DNA of 64,000 nt, from NCBI GenBank assembly GCA_008508345.1, contig QNGE01000841.1, positions 7,677 through 71,676 on the forward strand, given 5' to 3'. Positions 1 to 9,060 of the stretch are shown piece after piece. The position numbers and the translations under genes are program-made. Numbering within the stretch: position 1 is the stretch's first letter; every line of letters begins with the position of its first letter. Source of the stretch: Paragonimus westermani (taxonomy: Eukaryota > Platyhelminthes > Trematoda > Plagiorchiida > Troglotrematidae). The notes below the pieces were generated by a model. The model worked only from the letters and a program-made list of their open reading frames with translations, ran no database searches and had not been told where the DNA came from.

Positions 1-372
1 AGATCGATCCACTGAATCGAACGCACCTTTATAGTCGAGAAACACAACAATTGTTGGCCGGCGGTATACATGACGCTGCTCCAGAATCTGAAGAAGAGTG
101 AAAATGTTATCTACACATCCCCGCCCCGGGCGAAATCCTGCCTGACCGTTCTTCCCTAATGTTTACCTCCCGAGCTGCAGTGAGTCGACGAAGTATAATT
201 GATGTTAGAACCCTAGAAATGACTGGGGTCAAACTAATTCCCCTATGGTTTTCACAAGAGCCCCTGATACCTTTCTTGAGTATAGGAACTATTATCGAGT
301 GACCCCAACTCGAGGGGATAGTTTCCGTCGTCCACACAAGTTGAAATGAGTCAAAGCTTCTATCCAAATGAT
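1..372 (-). mobile_element. RTE-like non-LTR retrotransposon fragment (reverse transcriptase)
   Basis: Minus-strand translation gives a LINE reverse transcriptase N-terminal half: a W-x-x-SIIVPILKKG block, then NHRGISLTP, then REERSGR. A one-base frameshift near 130 moves the reading into another frame, which continues with PGRGC and a motif A stretch containing VFLDYKGAFDSVD up to the window edge. The element continues beyond base 1, so its size is unknown. These blocks are typical of the RTE/BovB-like clade; assignment below that level is inference. The frameshift makes this copy inactive. Confidence 0.8.
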
Positions 373-1319
373 AGATGGAACAGATTTACTTCTTGCAGCC
401 CCATACCTAAACTTAAGCCATCAATGTCAGAGTGAGACACTCTAACGACCAATGCGAGAATGAGAGCAAAATACCCGTGTGTCTTTCGCTGTCTTGTTCC
501 ACAAACAAATCAGCCAGACAGTAATAACGTTTACGTCACTGAAGTCAGCTAGCCGCCATAGCCCTTAACGTTTTCAACCTGAGGTTATGTGGATCACGAG
601 GACCTCCTTTCAAAAGGCAAGCGCGACCTACCACTCCCAACTTATCAGTGGCTCTTCGCCACTCCTTGTTAAGCGATCAACAGGACGCTAGGTGCTCTGT
701 GAAGAATGCATCGCATGACAAACGATGAGTTAAAATTATCAATAAACCGTCGCACCGTCCAAATTACTCAGTTGACGTTAGCATAAGTGGAGTCGGTCGA
801 AAGTTACCAAAAAATCGGCCTCTCGATCTGCTCACCCACTCAATTCCCGATGCATGCAAGCGAACACAAAAATTGGCGGTCAAAAACTTGAGTAAATTTC
901 GTATCCTTAATCTTTGGTAACCACGATTTGTACCGCAAGGTGAAATTGCGTCAGCTGTGGTCTCGAGAAAGTGACCCTTAAATTTCAACAAGATACCAAA
1001 GGAATGCGGTCTGAATATCATCCTCGCAATCCGTGTGCAATTCATCGAGATTAATTTAATCCCTATTGCGTTAAAGCCTCTTACAGTCACTGTACTATGC
1101 AGACTTGGCACAACGCACGAAAGACATCCGAGAAGCGCAAGCTAGGTTTCACCTTGACCGTGGGTGAATTGATCACATCTTAATACCGCGCCAGACGTTT
1201 GAGATCCGCAATCCATAGAGAACGCCAGAAATTATCTGTACGCATCAGAGGAACCTTCGAGTAAGTTGACAGGGTTGCGCCCTGGGACTGTCTGTTAAGG
1301 ACAAATGGGTCCTAGAGGT
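373..1319. other. No supported gene
   Basis: Only short chance frames are present; the longest (minus, 764-1111, 115 codons) has no recognisable domain. The last part, about 1160-1319, may be a decayed 5' portion of the CR1-like element that is recognisable from 1320. Confidence 0.5.
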
Positions 1320-2845
1320 GCGTGGACATCCTGGAGGCAATTTACCGTCAAATTTTAGGCGAAACAAGAGCTCACGGCAGCGTATCGTCCACCTGCAGCA
1401 CTTCAAGTGGAATACGACAGAACTGCTCAGACATCCCTTTCTCCTTCACCTTTACAGTAGATGAGATTCTAGAGTGTGTTCTGATAAGCTGCGAATATGA
1501 TATGGGAACGTTCCCAGGCACTTAACTTCGATAATACAATAGGTGGACGGCATCGCTCTAACCCGTGGTGGTTCACATCATCATAACGGCCTCAGCCTGA
1601 ACGGTTAGGAAGGGAGCCATGCTGGATAGAAAAAGAAACTTCACATTTGGAGCTGGTTACGAACCGAATTTGAGATTTATTTTTCCTTCTACCCGGCACG
1701 ACTTCCTTTCTAACCGGTCATGCATAACAAACATGCTTATTTTTATGGATAGTCTGACGGAGGCCAAAGACAATGGCCTCATCTCAGATGCTTTCTTCTT
1801 TGATTTCGCCAAGGCTTTTGACCGTGTCCCACACGGCTCCCTGAAACAAACTGGAAGCCAATGGTATTCAAGGAGGAGCTCTTCGCCGGATTACCACTTT
1901 TCTTGATAATAGAACTTTTAGGACTAAATGCGGATCAGACTTTTCGTCTCTGTCATTTCTGCGGGAGTTTCCCAAGGGTCGGTGCTAGGTTCTTCGTTAT
2001 TCCTGATTAACGCCAACGACCATTAACGCCCTCCTATACGCTGACGACCAACAAATCTGGAACGTCAATAATCCCAGTGCACTACACATTGGTCCTGATT
2101 CGATCAAGCGCTGGTCGGACGATTGGAGTCTCCCACTAAATGACAATGTGTACTCTTGTCACTCAATAGAGATTCTGGCAACGCATTCGTGAGCGATAGT
2201 GCGTTCATCACAGTCGATAGCATGAAAATCGATTTGAAGATCTGGTTGCCGTCTAACTTATTCTTCGCGAATCACGATGAGATGAGGGCAAGAAATTTGC
2301 TACCCTTAGAATGATTAAGCGCACTCCCCCCGCAAAGACATGAGCATTTCAAACGCCCTACGGGGTCTATGTGAGACAGCTCCTCGGGTATGCTTATCAG
2401 GTCGTGTATGCCGGCCTGAAGGCATATTAGCTACCGAATGTGTCCAGGACTTGGTTACCAAGCTAGTCATGGGCCTAAGAAATGTCAACTACGACTCTCC
2501 ACTTGAAATTCTTGATCTGTACCCACCTAAATTTCAACGACTCTGCGGTGATCTAATTCTTACATATCTCTTCTTTAGAGAGGTCTCGTAGAACAGTTCC
2601 TCACTGTAGAGAATGACGGCCAACAACGGCATAACAGGGAGCTTTTCAAGCTCCCCCTCGGAAATTCTTTAGGCAGCAGCTCTTTTCTTACAGATTAGCC
2701 ACTGAAACAGCCTTCCGCCTGAGGTCGTCAGCAGCGCTGGTTTAAAGCTCTGTTTGATTCTTATTTACCTGAAGAAAGCTCACTGCGAATAATCTTATTC
2801 TGTTCTTGGTATTCCCCAGGAGCGGTGCTACACCCCGTCTCCAGG
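1320..2845 (+). mobile_element. CR1-like LINE, copy 1 (5'-truncated, decayed)
   Basis: Pieces of one ORF2 reverse transcriptase appear in order in changing frames. A linker containing VDEILECVLIS lies near 1460. Motif A, FFDFAKAFDRVPHGSL, at about 1795-1845 keeps its aspartate. A motif B remnant GVSQGS-like block follows, then YADD at 2037-2048 and the IKRWSDDWSLPLNDN block. The C-terminal region at 2340-2591 carries ILATECVQDLVTKLVMGLRN. Several frameshifts and stops make it inactive. The 3' end shares a tail with copies 2 and 3, ending near GCTACACC at about 2835. Typical 5' truncation is consistent with LINE insertion. Its 3' end points towards XBP1. Confidence 0.85.
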
Positions 2846-3518
2846 TATTGCCTTCTAAACCAACAGGCGCCGGTTTGACACTGAGCGATAAAAACCGATT
2901 GGATCCGGGGACCTTGGACCTCTGCCTCAAACCCGTGTATCGACCACTGAGAAGGTAGTGTCGCTCGGGCAGCCGTTCATCACAACGGTAGTGCAAAATG
3001 TCCTAGATGTAAACATTACAAAAAAGATTAAAAACAACTAGACGGAAGAAATAGGAATGGTACGAACGCAGAACATTCCAGACAGATTAGAAGCTTGAGC
3101 TAGGCGTGGAATTCGCACCTAGCGGGAAAATTATGTGATGAAGCCCACTGTGACCACGTCAACCGATTACTCGAAAACGAGCCAGTTAGTGGAGTATCGT
3201 GCGCTCATTTCGGTCAGACAAGGGAGCCTTTCCATTATTCTAGACGAGTGGATAAAAGGAAGACACTGTGCGGAGTGACGCATGTGTAACACATTACGGA
3301 TGATTACAACGGTAACTAAGTAATGGGACTCTAAGCCCTCAGTGTTATACCCCGGTGGGGGCACAGCACAACTTAAATTTGGTGTGCATAGAAGACATGA
3401 CTAACTGTTGCTAACCCTGCAAAGAGCAAATGTCTGTTCAAGAATGAGCAAGTATATATTTAAACCAAGGGTATATGTACACTGGTCTGATGGGGACACG
3501 TTGGAAGTCATGAAGAAA
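2846..3518. other. Intergenic, downstream of XBP1
   Basis: No coding region supported. On the minus strand this holds the XBP1 3' UTR; I found no clear AATAAA signal in it. Confidence 0.4.
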
Positions 3519-4391
3519 TCAACCAGATGTAGAAGGCGACCAACTTTCAGGTGAAAATCCATCATGGTACAAGAACTCCATAAGGTCATCAAAATCCTCC
3601 GACGAATCAGAAGTTGGGGACAAAGAAGGAAAGACAGGGAGGTCTTCATCTTGTAGGCAACCAAGAAGTTGAGCATACAACGAAGAGGGTGCTACTTCGG
3701 GGGAAGGTTGAGGGAGAGTAAATGCCTCGGTTTCATGCTCAACGTCCGCAGTGGAAACTTCAACAACTTCGCCATCGAGAAAAACCGGCGAATCGTTTTC
3801 TTCAAAATAGGTGACTGGGGTTGATTCGAGAAGTTGGACGGATTCGGAGCACTGCAAAACAGAAGAAGCAATACTATCCAGAGAGCCACCCCCTTCCGCT
3901 GAGAGAGGAGTACTGCAGACTCTGACGGCTCAATCTGGTAGTTCTTATCTTTGTTTACAGTGCTCAGAATATCCTGAAGTTTCTTTTGCAAAACAATGAA
4001 CCGCTCCTCCTGTTCCCTGAACTTCTTTTGCATAAAACGATTAGAAGCGCGGAGATAGCGATTTTCTGCTTGGAGGGTGGCCAACTCACTTTCCATGGTC
4101 TCCATCAGATCCCGCTTTTTATCCCTGGCTTTTTGCGCCGCTTCACGATTCAATATTTTTCTAAAAATGAGAAAAGGGAAATTATTCCTACCTCCTTAAC
4201 ATCTTCTGTTCTTCAGTGAGATAATCAAGTCTAGCTCGTTTTCTTGGGGCGTATCTTTGTGATTCATCGCACCTAAGACCCACTCTTCGACCCAAGGCAA
4301 ATCTTGATATGGGATAAAGAACTCTTGGGACTGAGATGCCCTGGGAGCCTGCGGGTGGAACACATCCTGGACCTAAAAGGACGCCCGACAT
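3519..4391 (-). CDS. XBP1: X-box binding protein 1 (XBP1), IRE1-spliced form, 274 aa
   Basis: bZIP transcription factor of the IRE1 branch of the unfolded protein response; it drives ER chaperone and secretory genes. Exon 1 is 4391-4192. The ATG at 4391 is chosen because the frame further upstream has only a GTG before it. Exon 2 is 4160-3519, minus a predicted 17-nt IRE1 intron (3912-3896). Total coding length is 825 nt, an exact multiple of three. The basic region spans the exon junction: RKRARLDYLTEEQKMLRR, then KILNREAAQKARDKK, with the bZIP signature NxxAAxxxR. A leucine-zipper-like coiled coil follows (ESELATLQAENRYL). After the frame shift the tail is acidic (DSSEDFDDLMEFLYHDG), as expected of an activation domain. 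Human XBP1s is 376 aa, so this is a short version. The domain order and basic region make the identification secure; the spliced product is inference. Confidence 0.93.
3692..4391 (-). CDS. XBP1: XBP1 unspliced frame (XBP1u-like), 222 aa
   Basis: Alternative product of the same gene if the 17-nt IRE1 intron is kept. Exons are 4391-4192 and 4160-3692. It shares the bZIP with the spliced form. It then reads through the intron into GVALWIVLLLLFCSAP, a strongly hydrophobic stretch, and ends in a basic tail. In vertebrates, XBP1u has a hydrophobic region (HR2) that brings the translating mRNA to the ER membrane, where IRE1 acts. The segment here lies immediately after the hairpins and could do the same; that role is inference from position and hydrophobicity. 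Human XBP1u is 261 aa. Confidence 0.75.
3889..3922 (-). promoter_or_regulatory. XBP1: IRE1 double hairpin with 17-nt noncanonical intron
   Basis: Two hairpins lie directly side by side on the transcript. The first has stem GAGU/ACUC around loop CUGCAGU (3922-3908). The second has stem CUCUCU/AGGGGG, 6 bp with two G-U pairs, around loop CAGCGGA (3907-3889). Both 7-nt loops fit the IRE1 consensus CNG-C-NGN, cut after the third G. Cutting after CUGCAG and CAGCGG frees 3912-3896, 17 nt, which shifts the frame exactly into the acidic tail. The human 5' hairpin has the same GAGU/ACUC stem. The known human intron is 26 nt, so 17 nt would be unusually short. Confidence 0.85.
4161..4191 (-). other. 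XBP1: 31-nt spliceosomal intron of XBP1
   Basis: Minus strand reads AG, then GTAGGA at the donor, a pyrimidine-rich stretch and TTTTTAG at the acceptor. Without splicing, the frame meets TAG right after the LRR codons; with it, the basic region is continuous. Introns of about 30-40 nt are typical of the 5' parts of trematode genes. Confidence 0.9.
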
Positions 4392-4744
4392 TTCAAATGG
4401 CGAAGAGCGCCAACAACCTGGCGGATTTTTATTGGCGAGAACTTCAAAGTTACTAAATATAAACAAAACACGTCTGTACTCCACAAAATTACCTAATTAC
4501 AACGACTGCTATCTCCTGGGTGGTAACATTTGCGAGTCTAATTTTGTCCCGTCTTAGAGTCTGGTTGCAGCTCGATTCGCGGGTAAGTCGAGTTTTCGCG
4601 CAAAATTATTGTCGTCATTGTGATCTTGTTACTCAGTGATTCAACGATTGATACACGGGTTTGAGGCAGAGCCTCAAGGTTCCCTGATCTAGTCGGTTTT
4701 TTTCTTGCTCAGTTTTAGCGGGCGTCTGTTGATCTGGAAGACGA
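4392..4744. other. Likely XBP1 5' UTR and promoter
   Basis: Upstream of the XBP1 start and immediately bounded by the 3' end of CR1 copy 2. No coding region is supported. I could not identify a convincing core promoter element. Confidence 0.4.
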
Positions 4745-4764
4745 TCATTGAAAACAGGGTGTAG

Positions 4765-4803
4765 CTCCGTTCTTGGGGATTACAGTGAATGCCAAGAACG
4801 GAG
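4765..4803 (-). repeat. 12-bp inverted repeat at the 3' end of CR1 copy 2
   Basis: CTCCGTTCTTGG (4765-4776) and CCAAGAACGGAG (4792-4803) form a perfect 12-bp stem with a 15-nt loop, close to the element's 3' terminus. Weaker versions lie at the same place in copy 1 (about 2802-2824) and copy 3 (about 16601-16630). It may be the RNA structure recognised by the element's reverse transcriptase. Confidence 0.7.
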
Positions 4804-4829
4804 TTAGGTTACTTGCATAATGCCATTTT

Positions 4830-6370
4830 AGGTAAATGAAAATCAAGAATAGCTTCGAAACGATCCCTGGAAGCGCTGCTGACGACCTCAGAAGGAAGGC
4901 TGTTCTAATAGTTAATAACTCTGTCAGAAAAAAACTGCTGCCTATGAAAGGTCCGGGGACGAAGCTTGGAAAGCTTGTTATGTCCTCGCCGGCCGTCACT
5001 ATCCGTTACATTGAAGAACTTCTATACACTACCTACTCTAAACAATAAGTGTGTGAGTATTAAGCCACCGCGGAGTCTTCGAAATTCAAGTGGGTGCAGG
5101 TCAAGACTTTCAAGTCGAGACTCATAAGTAACATTACTCAAGCCCGCGACCACCTTGGTAGCCGCGCCCTGGACACGCTCAACAGCTAATATGCCTTTCT
5201 TCCATCCGCTACACATTACCTGATCGGCATTCTCGAAGAGCGGCCTTATATAAATCCAGTAAAGCGTTTCAAAAGCTTTCTTGCCTTTGCGGGGGAAAGT
5301 GCGCCTAATCATCATACGAGCGGTAAATCCCTTTTTTGCCGCCATCTCATGGTGCTACGTGAAGGACAAGTTAGACGACAACCAGATACCCCAATCTTTC
5401 TTCAGATCGATTCTCATATCTACTGTGCTAAATGCGCTATGAATCATGAAGGCATTGCCAGAATCTCCACCGAGTGACATGTGAGCACATTCATTGTCAT
5501 TTAGTGTGAGACTCCAATCGTCCGACCAGCGCTTGATCGCGTCAAGATCAATTCGTAGTGCATTGGGATAAGTGGCATTTCGGATTTTTAAGTCGTCTGC
5601 GTACAAGAGGGCGTTGCTGAAAATATTGTTCGGAAGATCGTTGATGTGAATGAAAAATGACAAAGGATCTTGAACTGACCCTAGGGAAACTCCCGCAGAA
5701 ATGAAAGAGGGGGGCGAAATGTCAGATCCGGTATTGGCTCCGAAAGTTCTAGTATCAAGAAGAGAGGCGATCCAGCGAAGAACCTCTTCTTGAATACCGT
5801 GAGCTTCCAGGCTGTGCTTCAGGGAGCCTTGTGGGACACGGTCAAAAGCTTTGGCGAAACCATAGAAGAAAGCATCTGAGATGAGGCCATTGTCTTTGGC
5901 CTCCGTCAGGAAGGAAGCCATGCTGGGTTGAAGAGAAAAGATTATTCGATAAAAATCGATTGAGTATGGCGCGCTTTAGTAGGCGCTCCATTATTTCACA
6001 CGGAGTGCCAGTGAGGCTAATTGGCCGATAACTGGCCGGAAAATGCCCTCACCCACTTTAAATATGGGTGTGACCGTTGCCCCTTTTCATGCGCAAGGGA
6101 GAATGCTAGTCTAGAGTGTTTGCTTAAACAGTTTATAAAGGGGTTCACCCAGACTAACACCTGCTTCCTTGAGTATTCTGGGATGAATCATGTGAGGACC
6201 TAATGCACTGCATGAATTAACTTTGAGTAGAAGGTCTTCAACATCCACCACAGAAAACTCAGCGGTCACGAGTGGTTGCTTGAACTTCTGCAACGGTAGT
6301 ACAGGATGCCAGCTCGAAGATGCGACGTTGTAGACTGCCGAGTAGTACTCCCTGAATAACTCGGCCACAA
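4830..6370 (-). pseudogene. CR1-like ORF2 reverse transcriptase and C-terminal remnant
   Basis: Minus strand: linker and RT start at 6368-6111 (IHPRILKEAGVSLGEPLYKLF), core RT at 5921-5355, C-terminal region at 5345-5022, and the very end near 4990-4830 in another frame. YADD is intact at 5604-5593. Motif A reads YGFAKAFD where copy 1 has FDFAKAFD, so the catalytic aspartate is replaced by glycine, and motif B is degraded (GVSLGSVQDP). The copy is therefore dead by both frameshift and active-site change. Confidence 0.85.
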
Positions 6371-6575
6371 CTAGGGAGTCAGATGACGTCTACCCGTTGG
6401 GCAGTCGTAAAGAAAGAGCTGAAGTTTTGTTCTTTCTCAGTCGTTGCCTATGCTTAAATAAGAAGATTTTGTTCCCGCGGGCTCTGAGGAGGATCTTCTC
6501 TTGTACCAGTTTGGTGTGTTCGCGAATTTCTCGCCTACACCAGTTTCGGACAATGTGGAACGCGCTTAGGTCCTC

Positions 6576-7535
6576 TTAGTTTCCTGTAAGCTTATGCTTC
6601 TTGAATAAATGGGAACGGTTATCAAGAATGCGACGTATCCTGCGTGGAAGGGGTGGCCAATAAGAGAAAATGCACAGTTTGCGCGGTATAAGTAAGTCGT
6701 TTGCTTTCTGAATTGCACCTTGAAACGTACGGTAGTTCTGGTCCACAGAGTCCAGATCAGGAAGAAGTGAAACTAGGTAGGTTCTCAGGCCGGTAAAATC
6801 TGCCTGATTAAATTTTCGAACTGTGGATCTTTTTGGCGGTTGTTGTAACCAGTAACAGATAAGATCAGAGGCTAACAGAGAGTGGTGACTGTGTCCAAGT
6901 GGCGGCTTGATGATCACTCTGTCTACTAGGAGGCTCAAATTAGTGATAACCAAGTCGAGCAGAGAGGGAATCTGACCAAAATGATGTCGCGTCTGGGCGG
7001 TGACGTTCTGTGACCACGATTTCCGACGTATCATTGTCGATGAAGAAGTCGAGAATCCGCTTCCACAGTCCTGGTGAGAAACTGATATCCAGTTTATCTT
7101 GGGTGCATTAAAGTTATCCATAATAAACAGATGATAAGAGTGTTGTAAGCCTAGGAGGTTTTTCAGGCTCACCAGAAGGGTGTCGTCGTCAAAGACGTCT
7201 GATGAAGGAGAACGATAAACAGCCCCCACTAGGGGTGAGTCTTGGTCACAGTGGTAGTTGAAGCCACATAGCATCACATCTATCAGCCACCAATAGCCGT
7301 GGGTGTCGGGAGACACTGCTGAATAGAAATCGCAGAACCCCCATTCTCCCTCAGGCACAGTCAGTCCGGTAAACTGAATACCCCGCGACACTTAGTTCAC
7401 GGTCACTGATATCACCTGTAAGCCAGGTCCCAGTGAAGGCGAACTTGTGGGATTGGGTGTCATGAGTTAGCTGTCTGATCTCCGGTAATTTATTAAACAG
7501 ACTCGGACAGTTCGTGCACATGCACTTGAAAGCTA
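6576..7535 (-). pseudogene. CR1-like ORF2 endonuclease domain remnant
   Basis: Minus strand, 271 open codons (7391-6576) preceded by an in-order start in another frame (CTNCPSLFNKLPEIRQL near 7510, then WLTGDISD). Apurinic-endonuclease blocks visible: GAVYRSPSSD, then DNFNAPKINW (normally GDFNAP-x-DW), DLVITN, and HSHHSLLASDL at the place of the catalytic SDH. The changed GD-to-DN and SDH-to-SHH positions suggest loss of nicking activity. In live elements this domain nicks the target DNA for target-primed reverse transcription. Confidence 0.8.
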
Positions 7536-7749
7536 GTTACTGGTTGGATTTCGTGGGAAAACAGGAAGGAGGGTGCGAGGAAGAGCCTGAGAAAGAAAGC
7601 CTAGAACTGAGGACGGTGGTGGGACTAGATTTGGTCTGTTCTTTCAAGTTGTTCTGACGGCTCACCTTCGAGGCTGTGGGCGCGACATCACCATCTGTGC
7701 GTAGGTCAAAGACACTACAGTGCGTTTGACCAGCATTCTTGGCACCGCA

Positions 7750-9040
7750 ACTTGCGATCTATGCGCCCCTGTCAAATTCCGCTGTCTTAGAGGGTGTTTG
7801 AAAGTTTTCACTCATGGAAAATTTGACATCTTTATTTGCTGGGTGTGGGGTTTTGAATACGTCAATAGACGCTGTTATGGGGTTACTGAAAGGAGTAATT
7901 ATAGGGGTGGGCCAAATTGACGCCTTTTGAGCTGCAGGAGGCGGCCCTGGCAGGCTGCTCCCTTTCCGAATTCTTGGTAGGAAGAGTCTTCTGCTGGGCA
8001 GTTTGGTGAGTTTCGGGGTGGATAACTCTGAAGACGGTTTTTGCGCGGTGTCTGTACCCTCAATGCTCGTGCCTGTGCCTGGGACGTCGATCGTTGGAAC
8101 TTCCATGCAGACGATGCCTCCGCTTTCCACAACAGGCACAGGGGTGTGAGGGGCTCATTCGGGGGCAGAAACTACGACTTTAGTCTCCAGCTGTAGCTTC
8201 TGGTCTACCATGATTTGTTACTTAGTCTTAGTCCGCTGTTCGCGTCTCGCACTCTCTTGTCGGGAGCGGTCTAACGATACACCTTTCAGATGGGCGTTGG
8301 TGGACTGCAAAGCCTCTGTTTTTCCCACCACTGCCTCGGGTCTGAACACGGCTGGCAAAGTTACTAAAAGGCCAAATGTCTTTTCGGCTGTCTTGGCCCG
8401 CAGCCTATTCGCAAGTACCATGTTTATGGCATCCGGGGAGAAGGAAGTCCCCAGGACTGTTTTAGCTAGCTCGGTTGGAGAAAAGTTTGTAGGGAAGCGG
8501 CCCCATAAAACAACTCTGTTTTCCCTGAGAGTTTTTTCCTTCATTTTTACTACCGCCTCCTCTATGTGTGCAGTTGATAGGGCAACTGCTTTCTTGGTGA
8601 TCGCAACACCAGGAAGAGCAAGCGCTATGTACTCATTCAGATAATTTAGTTCCAGTTTCATTTCGGACGGGGTCCGTTGATACTCATCTATCTTACTCCC
8701 CATGGAAGAAATGGAAGGAGATACAACGCCCCGCATTACAGTCACAGGTTTTCTGTCACTTCACTTGACGTGGCGAGTGTAAGGCCAGTCAGCTGCAGAG
8801 TGGTGCTTTGGCTTTCGTCAAACCTGCGACTCGTGGAGATGTAAATGAGATATGAAGAAGCTAGCTGCTTGTGCTGGTGTTTGTTAAGACCAATGCAGTT
8901 GAAGTGATACCACTCCTGACACTGGTGACACTGCATGCCGTTCTGTACGGACATTTTACATCCATACAGGCCGCAGGCGCTTGCTGCTACAGACCGTGTC
9001 TGCTGAGTCCCAGCACTGCTAGATCTGACACGGGTCACTG
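7750..9040 (-). pseudogene. CR1-like ORF1 remnant (PHD-like finger protein)
   Basis: The first piece (minus, near 9000-8870) carries a Cys/His cluster: CGLYGC, then CHQCQEWYHFNC, the pattern of the PHD-like finger found in CR1 ORF1 proteins. The second piece (8745-8218) contains RENRVVLWGRFPTNFSPTELAKTVLG-type sequence, a basic, globular-looking domain that I take as the ORF1 RNA-binding part. The third piece (8139-7759) is proline- and serine-rich. ORF1 proteins are thought to package element RNA. The pieces are out of frame with one another, so no product is expected. Confidence 0.65.
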
Positions 9041-9060
9041 TCGATACGGATGAGTAATAT

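Larger units (their letters stand above)
4745..9060 (-). mobile_element. CR1-like LINE, copy 2 (near full length, decayed)
   Basis: A two-ORF non-LTR retrotransposon read from about 9060 down to 4745. ORF1 pieces have a PHD-like finger and a conserved middle domain. ORF2 has an endonuclease, a reverse transcriptase and a C-terminal region (5345-4830). Each piece is open for 80-270 codons but they lie in different frames with stops between. The 3' end shares the ending of copies 1 and 3. The 5' boundary is uncertain by about 150 bp. The clade call rests on the PHD-bearing ORF1 and the AP-endonuclease plus RT layout known for CR1 elements. Confidence 0.88.

Noticed and set aside
764..1111. 115-codon minus frame as a gene
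   Set aside because: No domain, no splice sites fitting a gene, and a length expected by chance.
3519..3676. Small frames antisense to or overlapping XBP1
   Set aside because: They are shadows of the XBP1 exon in other frames.
3895..3912. Alternative IRE1 second cuts: loop CGGAAGG giving 20 nt, or the TTTTGCAG site giving 61 nt
   Set aside because: CGGAAGG has no flanking stem (G-G at the first pair), and 61 nt gives the wrong frame. The CAGCGGA loop has a 6-bp stem and the right frame.
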